From the NCBI RefSeq assembly GCF_022814725.1, contig NZ_CP093442.1, positions 2,728,001-2,792,000 of the forward strand: 64,000 bases of DNA, in the 5' to 3' direction. This DNA is from Bdellovibrio reynosensis. GTDB lineage: Bacteria; Bdellovibrionota; Bdellovibrionia; Bdellovibrionales; Bdellovibrionaceae. Both the position numbers and the translations under genes were made by a program. Under the pieces are notes generated by a model that worked only from the letters and a program-made list of their open reading frames with translations, had not been told where the DNA came from and did no database searches. Position 1 is the stretch's first letter. The number at the start of each line of letters is the position of its first letter. Of this stretch, positions 25,451-34,889 are shown one piece after another.

Positions 25451-26680
25451 TTACATTGAAAGAGCTTTTTTCAAGTTTGAATCAAGCTTTTCAAGGAACG
25501 GCTCAGTGTTCATGTATTTGTCTGCAGGAACTTTGTCGCCGTAGATGCAAACTGCAAGGTCTTTAGTCATGTAGCCAGCTTCAACTGTTTCTACGCAAAC
25601 TTTTTCTAAAGTCTGAGCGAACTTCACTAGATCAGTGTTGTTATCCAAGTTTCCACGGTGCTCAAGACCACGAGTCCAAGCAAAGATAGAAGCAATTGGA
25701 TTTGTAGAAGTTGGTTTACCTTGTTGGTGCTGACGGTAGTGACGAGTCACTGTTCCGTGGGCAGCTTCAGATTCCATTGTTTTTCCGTCTGGAGTCACTA
25801 GAACTGAAGTCATTAAACCTAAAGAGCCAAAACCTTGAGCAACGGTATCTGATTGAACGTCGCCGTCGTAGTTCTTACAAGCCCATACGAAGTTACCATT
25901 CCATTTCAAAGCAGATGCAACCATGTCATCGATCAAACGGTGTTCGTATGTGATGCCAGCAACGTCGAATTTTGCTTTGAATTCTTTTTGGTAGATTTCT
26001 TCAAAGATGTCTTTGAAACGACCATCGTACTTTTTCAAGATTGTATTCTTAGTAGAAAGGTACAAAGGCCATTTTTTAGAAAGAGCTTGGTTGAAGCACG
26101 AACGAGCGAAACCAGTGATGGATTCGTCAGTGTTGTACATAGTCAAAGCAACGCCGTCGCCTTTGAAGTTGTAAACTTCGTGAGTGATTGTTTCGCCACC
26201 GTTTTCAGGTTGGAAAGTCACAGTCAATTTACCTTTACCTTTAGTCACGAAATCAGTTGCACGGTATTGATCACCGAAAGCGTGACGACCGATGCAGATT
26301 GGTGCTGTCCAGTTAGGAACTAGGCGAGGTACGTTTTTGCAGATGATTGGTTCACGGAAAACAGTACCGTCCAAAATGTTACGGATAGTGCCGTTTGGTG
26401 ATTTCCACATTTGTTTCAAATTGAATTCTTTTACGCGAGCTTCGTCAGGAGTGATAGTCGCGCACTTGATACCTACGTTGTACTTTTTGATCGCCTCAGC
26501 AGCATCAACAGTTACTTGGTCGTTGGTAGCGTCACGATGTTCCATGCCCAAATCGTAGTACTTAATGTCGATATCTAGGTAAGGAAGGATTAGTTTTTCT
26601 TTGATGAATTTCCAGATGATTCTTGTCATCTCATCGCCATCGAGTTCAACGACGGGATTGGCAACTTTGATTTTATTCAT
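25451..26680 (-). CDS. icd: NADP-dependent isocitrate dehydrogenase, eukaryote-like dimeric type
   Basis: Converts isocitrate to 2-oxoglutarate with NADPH production in the TCA cycle. The 409-residue chain belongs to the type II (IDH1/IDH2-like) family: [19 protein letters not shown] near the start, substrate-binding [19 protein letters not shown] (about 94-112), [14 protein letters not shown]-like central region, and the NADP segment [17 protein letters not shown] (about 305-321). I start at ATG 26680 with AAAGGA upstream; the 23 extra in-frame residues look non-coding. This is not the E. coli-type icd regulated by phosphorylation. Confidence 0.95.
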   Translation of the reverse strand: MNKIKVANPVVELDGDEMTRIIWKFIKEKLILPYLDIDIKYYDLGMEHRDATNDQVTVDAAEAIKKYNVGIKCATITPDEARVKEFNLKQMWKSPNGTIRNILDGTVFREPIICKNVPRLVPNWTAPICIGRHAFGDQYRATDFVTKGKGKLTVTFQPENGGETITHEVYNFKGDGVALTMYNTDESITGFARSCFNQALSKKWPLYLSTKNTILKKYDGRFKDIFEEIYQKEFKAKFDVAGITYEHRLIDDMVASALKWNGNFVWACKNYDGDVQSDTVAQGFGSLGLMTSVLVTPDGKTMESEAAHGTVTRHYRQHQQGKPTSTNPIASIFAWTRGLEHRGNLDNNTDLVKFAQTLEKVCVETVEAGYMTKDLAVCIYGDKVPADKYMNTEPFLEKLDSNLKKALSM

Positions 26681-26878
26681 AGGTCGGGTCCTTTGTTCTT
26701 TGATTGCTAAAAGCTCTGGGAATATAGAATGAACAGGCTTTTGTTTCAAAGAAAAATAGCCTGAAAATCTGTCAAACCCACTCTAGACCCAGTAATGACA
26801 AGGTCGGTCACAAATTGCTGGTCGCAGGAACTTAAATAGGGTTATGTTTTTCCTTCAAGCCAAAGGAGAAATCTACCC

Positions 26879-27529
26879 ATGTTCCTAAGTCACTTTGGAG
26901 TCGCCTTTGCTGCCAAAAAGATTGCACCCAAAATTTCTTTAGGGACTTTGGTTCTTGGCTGTCAGTTGATGGACCTTGTTTGGCCAATGTTAGTGTTATT
27001 GGGAATTGAGAAAGTTTCTGTACAGCCAGGAGCGACCGCCTATAATTATTTAAATTTCGAATCCTATCCGTATTCGCACAGTTTGGTGGGGAGCCTTCTT
27101 CTTTCTGCTCTTGCAGCCATTGTTTATTTTCTCGTAAACCCTAAGAAATTGTGCGCGGTGATTTTGGGTGCGGTGGTTTTCAGTCATTGGATACTGGATT
27201 ACATTTCCCACCGTCCTGATCTACCAATCACCGATGATTTGTCCCAAAAAGTCGGTCTGGGATTGTGGAATTCAATCCCTGCCACGGTGTTTGTTGAATT
27301 GTTATTCTTCTTTGTCGGGGTTTTTATTTATCTTAAATCATATCCGCCAAAAACAACGGCGAGAAAAATAGGCTTAGCTGTCTTCGCTGCCTTTTTACTA
27401 ACTATCTTTGGCTTTGCTTCCTTTGGACCGCCTCCACCAAGTGAAGCAACAGGAATTATGATTGCAGCACCTGCTTTAGCAATGTGGATTTTTGTTCCAT
27501 GGGCCATGTGGATCGACCGAGACAACTAA
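26879..27529 (+). CDS. Inner-membrane protein, YdjM/metal-dependent hydrolase-like
   Basis: A 216-residue protein with about six membrane segments. The N-terminus MFLSHFGVAFAAKKIAP and the patterns YPYSHSLVGS and FSHWILDYISHRPD place His and Asp residues at the membrane face, as in the LexA-regulated YdjM-type membrane family. Enzyme activity has not been established for that family as far as I know. AAAGGAGA precedes the ATG by 9 nt. It is a single gene, followed by a secreted protein gene in the same direction. Confidence 0.75.
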   Translation: MFLSHFGVAFAAKKIAPKISLGTLVLGCQLMDLVWPMLVLLGIEKVSVQPGATAYNYLNFESYPYSHSLVGSLLLSALAAIVYFLVNPKKLCAVILGAVVFSHWILDYISHRPDLPITDDLSQKVGLGLWNSIPATVFVELLFFFVGVFIYLKSYPPKTTARKIGLAVFAAFLLTIFGFASFGPPPPSEATGIMIAAPALAMWIFVPWAMWIDRDN

Positions 27530-27645
27530 GGGCAGAATGAAGAATATTGAATTTTGCTAATGTGGTGATTCATCACAACGGGCTTGAATTTATTTAGACT
27601 TAGATGGTACCGCTCCCCAGGATATTTATAAATTTGGGGGACCCC

Positions 27646-28053
27646 GTGAAAATTTTTATTATCTTCATTGCAGTTCTTTGTTTATCACTCATTTCATTAG
27701 TGGCTTCAGCGTCAACTTTGACGTCACTCGTGACAAACTCTCAAGGCGAGCAACTTGTAGCCGATGCATACCGAAGAACCCTTTATGTTTTCGATGCGGA
27801 TCTAAATCAAACAGTTCCAGCCTGCAACGGGGATTGTGCCGAAGTGTGGCCGCCTTATTTGCTTACTGATCAGGATGCGGCAAGCTTAAGTGGACCTTTA
27901 GGAAAAATCATAAGAATGAATGGTCGACAACAACTCACCTACGAGGGTCGCCCGGTTTATACCTACGCCTATGATCGCTCTGTTGGTGATGATTTAGGTA
28001 ATGCAGTCGGGGGAGTTTGGCACTCAATTGTTGTTGGCGATATCGGAAAATAA
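27646..28053 (+). CDS. Secreted repeat protein, COG4315/Lipoprotein_15 type
   Basis: A 135-residue exported protein made of two related repeats. The first is LVTNSQGEQLVADAYRRTLYVFD with NGDCAEVWPP; the second is GKIIRMNGRQQLTYEGRPVYTYAYD with VGGVWHSI. This matches the secreted repeat family often annotated as lipoprotein, though no lipobox is present here. I start at GTG 27646 because GGGGGA precedes it and a signal peptide (VKIFIIFIAVLCLSLISLVASA) follows. Function is unknown in the family. A hairpin terminator follows. Confidence 0.82.
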   Translation: MKIFIIFIAVLCLSLISLVASASTLTSLVTNSQGEQLVADAYRRTLYVFDADLNQTVPACNGDCAEVWPPYLLTDQDAASLSGPLGKIIRMNGRQQLTYEGRPVYTYAYDRSVGDDLGNAVGGVWHSIVVGDIGK

Positions 28054-28055
28054 AA

Positions 28056-28082
28056 AAAGGGAGACCCCGTGGGATCTCCCTT
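28056..28082. terminator. Hairpin terminator between convergent genes
   Basis: GGGAGA and TCTCCC pair around a CCCC-GTGGG region, with an A run before and TT after. It lies between the secreted repeat gene (+) and the 99-aa gene (-). Confidence 0.75.
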
Positions 28083-28088
28083 AATGAA

Positions 28089-28388
28089 TTACCCTTGCAT
28101 AAAAGGGTTTCGGATGCGGGACTCAAGTTGATAAGTCGATAATTCAACCTGCTCATACATTTTTTCTGGAGCAGAGTAGCGTACCAGTAGCGGTCCTCTG
28201 AACATAGCAGATGCTATCGCAAGCATTCCTCCTAAGATTTTGTACACTAGGTACACGAGGAAGCTTGTTAGTAGACCGGCCTTTTTTACGCTTTCAATCG
28301 ACATATCAGCTGAGGTTTCAACGAGCTTTAATAAGTATCGCTCGTTCTGGAATTCCCATTCTTTTTTCTTACGCAATAGTGCGTTCAT
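28089..28388 (-). CDS. Small membrane-associated protein of unknown function
   Basis: A 99-residue protein with one or two hydrophobic segments in the middle (AGLLTSFLVYLVYKILGGMLAIASAMF, about 37-63) between a charged N-terminal part and a polar C-terminal part. No signal peptide. GGAGGAAGCT gives a strong ribosome binding site before the ATG. A short leader-like ORF lies about 180 bp upstream on the same strand. I do not recognise the family. Confidence 0.65.
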   Translation of the reverse strand: MNALLRKKKEWEFQNERYLLKLVETSADMSIESVKKAGLLTSFLVYLVYKILGGMLAIASAMFRGPLLVRYSAPEKMYEQVELSTYQLESRIRNPFMQG

Positions 28389-28566
28389 AGCTTCCTCCTC
28401 AGGATTGATAATGCTTGCGAAAGCGCTACGACAAAGGCCGTTGTGCAGAGCTCACGCAAGAGTTGAATAATTGTTTTGGGTTAAAGACTAAGAAAAATAA
28501 AACCAAATCGATTTTATCGATCTTAGGTAAAGTTCAAGTTTTTTAAATGAATTAGAACTTGGTGCT

Positions 28567-28647
28567 TTAGAATTGATTGGTGGAGGCCACGTCTGTTCCG
28601 TATACACACTGAGAACTAATATGATTTTCAATCGACATCATAACCAT
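28567..28647 (-). CDS. Short leader-like ORF (26 aa) with self-complementary ends
   Basis: On the minus strand AAAGGAGG lies 6 nt before ATG (28645-28647), opening a 26-codon frame beginning MVMMSIENHISSQ and ending at TAA 28567. The segment GGAGGCCA over the ribosome binding site (28650-28657) can pair with TGGCCTCC near the end of the frame (28582-28589). Translation would therefore compete with a structure that hides its own start. It could be a leader peptide for the 99-aa gene. The other bases between 28389 and 28752 show nothing I can support. Confidence 0.4.
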   Translation of the reverse strand: MVMMSIENHISSQCVYGTDVASTNQF

Positions 28648-28752
28648 GATGGCCTCCTTTCAATAGAGTGATCGCTAATATCTTAGAGAAACTTAAAAAA
28701 GTAAACTGAAATGATTGAAATGTAGAGAGAAAATCAGTTCCATCTTGGAACT

Positions 28753-29619
28753 TTATTTTTTCGAAAGCACATCAATCAGATTTTTAAAATAAGGAGCCAT
28801 TGCTGAACGACCATACCAAGCCATCACCATCGGACGCTCTAGGCATACAGAATGATTTAAACAGAACAGAGATCCGGATTTAACATAGGGTTTCGCAAAC
28901 TCTTCACTTAAAGCGCAGTATCCTGCTTCTTGCTCGGCCAGTGTGACGATGGAATCAAGATGATTTGCGAAGTGACGGTGTTTGGAAAATTTACTGACTC
29001 TGTTCTTTTTAAGAAGATCAAATGTCAGTGAGCTTTCCGGCTTTAAATCTATGATGGATTCGTTTTCTAGAATGTCTTCGAACTTTCTTTTCTTCCATCT
29101 TGTAGATCCATAAAGAAGATAGCGTTCGCTATTAAGCGGCTTTGAGCTTAACTCTTTAACAAGATCAGCTTTCGGCAAAATACCAATATGAGCAAAACCT
29201 GATTTTAATTTTCCTAAAACATCGCCGTCTTCACTGAAATCAAAACGCAAGCGCAGTTGCGGGTATTTTTTTAGTACGCTACCTGTTTCCTCAACCAGGC
29301 GTGAACGAAGGATGCTTGTTGGGCCGCTAATACAAACTTCTGTCACGGCTGTCGCGCTTTTACCACTGAGATTAGAAAGAGTTTCCCCTTCTAAATCACT
29401 TGCTGCCTGCACGTAACGAAGAAGGGCTTCGCCTTCTGCGGTTAAACGCATGCCTTTTCTGGATCTGGTAAATAACGTCACACCCAGTTGCTTTTCCAAG
29501 CTCCGGATTCTTTGAGTCACCCCGGTCTGGGTGAGATTCACTAAAGTAGCCGCCTCCAGGACCGTGCCAGCTTTGACAACGGCCCAGAAGGCTTCAAGGG
29601 AAGGGCTGAGTAAACTCAT
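28753..29619 (-). CDS. LysR-family transcriptional regulator
   Basis: A 288-residue regulator. The winged helix-turn-helix is at the N-terminus (LEAFWAVVKAGTVLEAATLVNLTQTGVTQRIRSLEKQLGVTLF; LF at about residue 50). A type 2 periplasmic-binding-like effector domain follows (CISGPTSILRSRL onward). I start at ATG 29619 (MSLLSP), which matches the usual LysR N-terminus; the frame is open to 29706 but that stretch is extremely AT-rich and hydrophobic. No clear target gene sits divergently; srkA upstream is on the same strand. Confidence 0.92.
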   Translation of the reverse strand: MSLLSPSLEAFWAVVKAGTVLEAATLVNLTQTGVTQRIRSLEKQLGVTLFTRSRKGMRLTAEGEALLRYVQAASDLEGETLSNLSGKSATAVTEVCISGPTSILRSRLVEETGSVLKKYPQLRLRFDFSEDGDVLGKLKSGFAHIGILPKADLVKELSSKPLNSERYLLYGSTRWKKRKFEDILENESIIDLKPESSLTFDLLKKNRVSKFSKHRHFANHLDSIVTLAEQEAGYCALSEEFAKPYVKSGSLFCLNHSVCLERPMVMAWYGRSAMAPYFKNLIDVLSKK

Positions 29620-29798
29620 TAATAATGATAATAAATGATTATTTATGATTTTTTCAAATACTTTATTTAAGATAATTTCATTTTTTACAAAAAATAAATG
29701 CAGCACTAAAGTTCTCTAGAAACTGCAATAGCAAAGGATCTTATCCACATTGGGATTGTGGATAAGTTATTAGTTTTTGTTGTTAGGTATAAATGAAC

Positions 29799-30773
29799 CT
29801 AGCGGATCTGCCAGGCGATTTTTTCTAAGGCTTCAACTTCTTCAGCCCAGTAGCGATAAGTATTAAACTCAGGGAACAAGCGCGGGAAGCTCGGATCATC
29901 CCAGCGTTTTGCAATCCAACCAGCGTAGGATATAATTCTTAAACCACGCAAAAGTGGAATCCATGACCATTGATGGTCAGGAAACTCGCGCAGCTCTTCA
30001 TAACCTTGGATGATTTGCATTTTTTCTTCATCCAAAGTTTCGTTATCACCTGATAAAAGCATCCAAAAATCTTGGATAACGGGACCGTTTACGAAATCAT
30101 CAAAGTCGACTAAGAAAAATTCTTTGCCGTTGTTTAAAAGATTTCCCTTATGGCAGTCACCATGAATTCGGATAAATTCTGAAGTATCAAAGCTATCGTC
30201 GATAGCAAAAAGAATATCTTCAGCAGCTATGGTATAGCGATCACGCAGTTCTGGGGTGATCCAGTTTTGTAAATCATCTAAGGTAATCCAACCACCATAA
30301 TAACTTGTATCAAGGATGGGACGGTGAGGAGCTGATTTTTTTGCACCTACATTGTGAACTTGCGCCATCAGACGTCCCACTTTTTGCAACTCACCTTGCA
30401 AGAATTCTTGCGGCATTCTTCCTAAAACTTTTGGGAAGAAAGTCACATACATGCCGTCTGCTTCCGAAATAGTCGAATCACGACCCTGTAAAAGCGGGGC
30501 GACTGCGGGTATGCCTTCCGCTTGCAAAGAAAGTAAAAATTCGTGTTCTTCGGCGATAGCTTCTTTGCTCCACCGGTTGGGGCGATAAAATTTTGCGATG
30601 ACGTTTTTAGTTAGTGAGCCCTTCGAAGGAAGTTCTTCTAACTTAATATCAAACACGCGGTTTTCATAGGAATTAAGCTGAGTGAATTCGCCGGTCGGAT
30701 AGAAGCCCGCTGCTTCTGCAGCTTGCAGAACCTTTTCAGGGCTTAAATCGTAGAAGGAAGCATTTTTATCCAT
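29799..30773 (-). CDS. srkA: Stress-response kinase SrkA (YihE/RdoA-like)
   Basis: SrkA is a Ser/Thr protein kinase of the APH fold that protects stressed cells and in E. coli counters MazEF-type killing. The 324-residue protein has LNSYENRVFDI with the nucleotide-binding loop, the catalytic Lys region VIAKFYRPNRWSKEAI, the catalytic loop IHGDCHKGNLL (about 205-215), and the metal-binding VDFDDF (about 224-229). Length and order match the family. It is a single gene between LysR and the divergent YgjP-like protease. Confidence 0.94.
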   Translation of the reverse strand: MDKNASFYDLSPEKVLQAAEAAGFYPTGEFTQLNSYENRVFDIKLEELPSKGSLTKNVIAKFYRPNRWSKEAIAEEHEFLLSLQAEGIPAVAPLLQGRDSTISEADGMYVTFFPKVLGRMPQEFLQGELQKVGRLMAQVHNVGAKKSAPHRPILDTSYYGGWITLDDLQNWITPELRDRYTIAAEDILFAIDDSFDTSEFIRIHGDCHKGNLLNNGKEFFLVDFDDFVNGPVIQDFWMLLSGDNETLDEEKMQIIQGYEELREFPDHQWSWIPLLRGLRIISYAGWIAKRWDDPSFPRLFPEFNTYRYWAEEVEALEKIAWQIR

Positions 30774-30853
30774 AGCACCTATAATTTTGAAAACAGCTCA
30801 CTATCAGTTAACAAACTTGCCACTGAAGCTGGCATAAGTCATTCTCTGACTTG

Positions 30854-31609
30854 ATGAGCGGTAAAGAAACCTTCCTATTCGCAAAATGGCCTGTTGAAGT
30901 GCATCGACGAAATTTTCGCCGTTCTGTTTCTATATACATCTATCCGAAGAAGCCCATCAAAGTCATGGCAGCAAAAAGTACCAGTCAGAAAATGATCGTG
31001 GACTTTTTGATGTCTAAAAAAGATTGGATTGAAAAAACCTTCGAAAAGTTTGCCGCCATCGAAGAAAAGTTTCCTGATAAACGCATCAGATCTCTAGAAA
31101 CTTTTCCGTTTTTAGGTAAAGAGCGAAAATTGAAAGTGGTCATCACGTTAAATAAGAAAGCCTTCGTTTCGGTCACTGATGAAAATTTGTTGCTTCATAT
31201 TCCGCGCAATAGCTGGAGCGCAACAACATTAATTGAAGAACACCCCACGGCTTTAAAAGAAATTAGGCATTTTTATAAACGCGAAGCAGTTCAACATCTG
31301 TCGGAGCGTGTAAAGTATTGGGCAGAACAAATGAATCTGCATCCCGCACAACTTAAATTCCGCGAACAAAGAACTCGCTGGGGAAGTTGTACTTCAAGAA
31401 AATCCATAAACTTGAATTGGCGTCTGATCGTGTTTGCTGAAGAAATAATTGATTACGTCATCATTCATGAACTTGCTCACCTAGAGCATATGAATCACTC
31501 AGACAGATTCTGGGGGTTGGTGGAAAAGTATTCCGAGAACTATAAAGATATTATGAAGGCACTAAGGGAATCCCAATATCTCGTGGAATTCCTTACGGAA
31601 ACAAATTAA
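30854..31609 (+). CDS. YgjP-like (DUF45) zinc metallopeptidase
   Basis: A 251-residue cytoplasmic protein of the YgjP/WLM-like group. The conserved block RWGSCTSRKSINLNWRL (about 178-194) is followed by the zinc motif VIIHELAHLEHMNHS (about 209-223), with HExxH plus a third His, as in metallopeptidases. Start is taken at ATG 30854; an in-frame TTG lies one codon before. No strong ribosome binding site is visible. The stop overlaps that of the convergent PAP2 gene by 3 bp. Substrates are unknown. Confidence 0.9.
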   Translation: MSGKETFLFAKWPVEVHRRNFRRSVSIYIYPKKPIKVMAAKSTSQKMIVDFLMSKKDWIEKTFEKFAAIEEKFPDKRIRSLETFPFLGKERKLKVVITLNKKAFVSVTDENLLLHIPRNSWSATTLIEEHPTALKEIRHFYKREAVQHLSERVKYWAEQMNLHPAQLKFREQRTRWGSCTSRKSINLNWRLIVFAEEIIDYVIIHELAHLEHMNHSDRFWGLVEKYSENYKDIMKALRESQYLVEFLTETN

Positions 31610-32298
31610 TAAAGTCCTGCTTTAGTTTTAGTTTGCATATAGAACATAGAAAGCAAACTTCCCACATACCCCACGCAAGCTCCAAAAATAATGTCACTTA
31701 AGAAGTGATCGTGAACTACGACCCGAGTAAGACAGATTAGAATTGCTAGCGGAATCCAGAACCAACGGAATTTTGGAAAAGCCACGCTCATCATAGTTGC
31801 CACAGTGAAGATGACTTGGGAATGGCCTGAAGAAAAAGAATGCCAATGCCAGTGAGTCGTCATTGGAGTAAAAACATAAGGATCGAAATCGGGGGTCTTA
31901 TGCGGCCTTTGTCTTCCCACTGAAAACTTGATTACATGGGTGACGATGCCAGCAAAAATTTGCGCGGCAAAAAAGTTTATTCCCCAACGACGGAAGAATT
32001 CTACTTTTTGCGCATACCCATCAAAAAGTTTCGTGCGAGGAGCAACCCATTTAGCAAAAGCCCACACACTGAGTGCCAAAATTAACCAATATTCCGCTAA
32101 GGCGAAATCTGTAAGGAAGCGAGCGGGAGCTCGGATCGATGCTTTTACCTCTTGAACTGCAAAAAATGCAGATACTTTTTGATCAAGAAAGTACATCGCA
32201 ATAAGTGCAAAAATAAAAGAAATCACGATCACTTTTATTAGATGCTTAGTAAGCCTTTTAGGATCCGCTAGCAAGTCGCCGAATTGTTGTACACGCAT
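31606..32298 (-). CDS. PAP2-family membrane phosphatase
   Basis: Type 2 phosphatidic acid phosphatases remove phosphate from lipids such as phosphatidate or undecaprenyl diphosphate at the outer face of the inner membrane. This 230-residue protein has about six membrane helices and all three catalytic motifs: KFSVGRQRP, SFSSGHSQ and RVVVHDHFLSD. I start at ATG 32298, which has GAAGGA 5 nt upstream; the longer open frame to 32445 runs into the divergent lipoprotein promoter. Which lipid it uses cannot be told. Confidence 0.92.
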   Translation of the reverse strand: MRVQQFGDLLADPKRLTKHLIKVIVISFIFALIAMYFLDQKVSAFFAVQEVKASIRAPARFLTDFALAEYWLILALSVWAFAKWVAPRTKLFDGYAQKVEFFRRWGINFFAAQIFAGIVTHVIKFSVGRQRPHKTPDFDPYVFTPMTTHWHWHSFSSGHSQVIFTVATMMSVAFPKFRWFWIPLAILICLTRVVVHDHFLSDIIFGACVGYVGSLLSMFYMQTKTKAGLY

Positions 32299-32421
32299 GT
32301 AATTCCTTCCAAAACCGAGTGTAAAACCTAAACCAATCGCAATACAAGGCCTGATGAGGGGTGACGAAAACTGGCCCAGTGCTTGCTTATTGGGACAGCG
32401 ACGATTTATTTGGAGGTTTTT

Positions 32422-33672
32422 ATGTTCCCAACAATGACTAAGCACGCCGTGATCACTTCTGCGCTTTTGGCGACTTTAGCCTTATCAGCATGTGGTAAGA
32501 AAAAAGAACTTGTCGGTCCGGGCGCAGTTAAAGCGCAAACTAAAACCGAAACTCAAGATACAACTGGCAACTTAGGTGGCGGTTTGCCTGAGCCTAAAGG
32601 AACTGAACTAAATCCTCCTCCGGTAAATAAAGTTCCACCGGTTGTTGATTCAATCCCAGAGGTTAAAGATAAATATCAATTGCCTGAAGACTATAAAGCT
32701 AACGATGCTTCAAACGTGGATCGTAAAGGTCTTTCGAAAAGACTGACGGGTGGAACAACGGCAGAAGGTTTGAACTATACTTCTACTTCGACAGATGAGC
32801 TGTTGAACTTTCTTAGAGCACGTAATCAAAAAGTAAATCACGATACTCGCAGATTAAACCTTGAAGCAGCGGCTTCGATCGTTTCTGCAAAGATGACTGT
32901 TGATAAAGCAACTAGAGACACGGCAGTCACCTTGAAAATTCAAGAGGGTAGCGAAGTTAAAGTCTATAATTTAGCTGGTTATCTAGCAGAAGACGAATAT
33001 GCTTCTGCATTAACTACGGTGATTAGCGCTAATGGCGAAATTGCTACAGGTATTCGTCCAGTTGACGGGACAATTAAGTGTCTTGATATGGATGGCGGTT
33101 GTGAAACTACTTTCGCGAGACTTAAGATTGGTCAAAGTCCAAACAGTGCGATCGCTAATATCGTCTTTAGAAATTCTAAAGCAGACGTTCATTTTGATCT
33201 ACCGGGCGAGTATTCAAACAATCCAGAATATTTAGTTATTCGTGAACTTGTCCACTCCAGCATTAAAAGACTGAATCACGATAACACAATTAAATCTGTA
33301 ACGATGAATTCTTGGGAAGTTGTCAATGGCCGTTCGGGTGTTGCATTAACAATTAAAGCAAGAAACGGTGAGCTTCTAGGTTTTGCTGGTCCATTGCTTG
33401 CGCCAGAAACTGGCACCCGCGTGAACGTGAAACTTTCGCGTATCGCCAAAGAAGACGATGACTCTCTAGATTTGATTTCTCTTAACAGCGCTAAGTTAAA
33501 CTATGCAAACTCCGTTGGTGAAGCTCGTATGGTAGCTAACAATGGTTTAGGCCAAGTGAAAATTCTTGTTAAGATGAGACAACGTGGCAGCCATGCTCAA
33601 GATCAGTTCTTAGTTACGTTCATGAGAACGATTAAACCGATCGTTGAGTTGTCTGACGAAAATTTAAAATAA
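32422..33672 (+). CDS. Secreted lipoprotein of unknown function
   Basis: A 416-residue lipoprotein: signal MFPTMTKHAVITSALLATLA followed by lipobox LSAC, giving acylated Cys about 23. A Pro/Lys/Thr-rich tether (about 25-90) leads to two beta-rich domains without Cys. GGAGG sits before ATG 32422; the open frame further upstream overlaps the divergent PAP2 gene's 5' region. Residues at the +2 position (Gly, in CGKKK) would direct it to the outer membrane by the E. coli rule. The family is not recognised. A terminator follows. Confidence 0.85.
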   Translation: MFPTMTKHAVITSALLATLALSACGKKKELVGPGAVKAQTKTETQDTTGNLGGGLPEPKGTELNPPPVNKVPPVVDSIPEVKDKYQLPEDYKANDASNVDRKGLSKRLTGGTTAEGLNYTSTSTDELLNFLRARNQKVNHDTRRLNLEAAASIVSAKMTVDKATRDTAVTLKIQEGSEVKVYNLAGYLAEDEYASALTTVISANGEIATGIRPVDGTIKCLDMDGGCETTFARLKIGQSPNSAIANIVFRNSKADVHFDLPGEYSNNPEYLVIRELVHSSIKRLNHDNTIKSVTMNSWEVVNGRSGVALTIKARNGELLGFAGPLLAPETGTRVNVKLSRIAKEDDDSLDLISLNSAKLNYANSVGEARMVANNGLGQVKILVKMRQRGSHAQDQFLVTFMRTIKPIVELSDENLK

Positions 33673-33704
33673 ATCCCAAAGTCCCAATAGTTCCTTCCCC
33701 CCTA

Positions 33705-33737
33705 GGCCTAAGATCCCCAATCTTGGGCCTTTTTTAT
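33705..33737 (+). terminator. Terminator after the lipoprotein gene
   Basis: AGGCCTAAGAT, CCCCA, ATCTTGGGCCT followed by TTTTTTATT. Confidence 0.92.
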
Positions 33738-33823
33738 TGGTGTCAAAGTGTTCCTAAAAAACTTGGTATGGCGGTTGCTTTAGAAGGCTTTCGGGGAACT
33801 ACTTAAAACCATTGGGGGACACA

Positions 33824-34732
33824 ATGACTCTAAAAAATTCTTTATTGCTCGCTTTTGCTGGAATCACTTTAACTTCTTTAGCTGCTGAAGCTTTTATCGT
33901 ACCGGGGCCACGACAACCGCCAGGCACACCCCGGCACGAAGGACCCCGTTATCCCGGTGATGATTTTAATCAACCCGGTGACTCTTTTCCCGGCCGTGAT
34001 GACTTTGGAAATGGTTCCGGCCGACAAGAACAAAAAATCATCTATCTTAACCGCCGTCTTGCCAACGAAACTTTAGAGCTTCGTCACTTAGCCGGTATCA
34101 CAGAACAATATCGCGGATACACGGTTGAGTCCGTTGAAGTTGATGTGCGCCGAAGTGGGCCTCGCGCTGAAATCGCATTGCTTGCTGATGGTCGACAAGA
34201 AGACAGTGCTTTTTCCCCGCAAGGTCGCATTCAGTTGCGCCCACGCTATGGTGCTGTTCTTGGCAGAGACTTCCGCGCCTTGCAATTGCAAGTACGTGGG
34301 AATGCTGCAATAGACACTGTGATTATTCACTTAACTGAAAATAGAAATGATCGTCCAGATCGCCCTGGCAGACCCGGTCGCCCAGGTCACGGTGATTATC
34401 ATCAAACAGAAACAGTGAACTTAGGAATCTATCGCCGTCTTTATGGAACGGATCGTTTAGATCTTACTCAATACATCGATATGTATAGATATCGCGGTTA
34501 CAGAATCGAAGCGATCGAGATTGATGCTACTGCAGTTTATGATTCTGCGTTGCTTGATGTACTTGTGAATAGTTTCTCTCAAGGTCCATCTCTGCAAATC
34601 AATCGCGGTGGATACAGACAAGTTGTGCATCTACAAAATGCCGTACTCGGTCAAGGCGCTGATAGCATCGTGTTCGTAACTCGCGGTGATCTTGATATTC
34701 GCGCGGTCACTTTGCGCTTATCTCGTTACTAA
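33824..34732 (+). CDS. Secreted protein with two related domains and a Pro/Gly/Arg linker
   Basis: A 302-residue exported protein: signal peptide ending near SLAAEA, then a Pro/Gly/Asp-rich low-complexity segment (about 25-70). Two similar domains of ~90 residues follow, each with LEL/LDL, YRGY.VE/IEA, and (I/V)E(V/I)D motifs. They are joined by a collagen-like DRPDRPGRPGRPGHGD linker (about 176-192). The duplication is visible without alignment. There is no Cys. I start at ATG 33824 with GGGGGA upstream. It may be a surface or matrix protein; the family is not recognised. A strong terminator follows. Confidence 0.8.
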   Translation: MTLKNSLLLAFAGITLTSLAAEAFIVPGPRQPPGTPRHEGPRYPGDDFNQPGDSFPGRDDFGNGSGRQEQKIIYLNRRLANETLELRHLAGITEQYRGYTVESVEVDVRRSGPRAEIALLADGRQEDSAFSPQGRIQLRPRYGAVLGRDFRALQLQVRGNAAIDTVIIHLTENRNDRPDRPGRPGRPGHGDYHQTETVNLGIYRRLYGTDRLDLTQYIDMYRYRGYRIEAIEIDATAVYDSALLDVLVNSFSQGPSLQINRGGYRQVVHLQNAVLGQGADSIVFVTRGDLDIRAVTLRLSRY

Positions 34733-34762
34733 GAAAGGTTTTTTCAGAATTTTACATTCACG

Positions 34763-34792
34763 AAGGACTCCAGTTTTTGGAGTCCTTTTTTT
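34763..34792 (+). terminator. Terminator after the two-domain secreted protein gene
   Basis: AAGGACTCC, AGTTTTT, GGAGTCCTT followed by TTTTT. Confidence 0.93.
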
Positions 34793-34889
34793 ATGCCTTG
34801 CAATAAGGTAACTCTTCTTCGGCACAAATTGCCTTGTTTTGATCATTTATTTCAGGTGAACTATTTGGGTACAAGGAGATCTGATTTCT

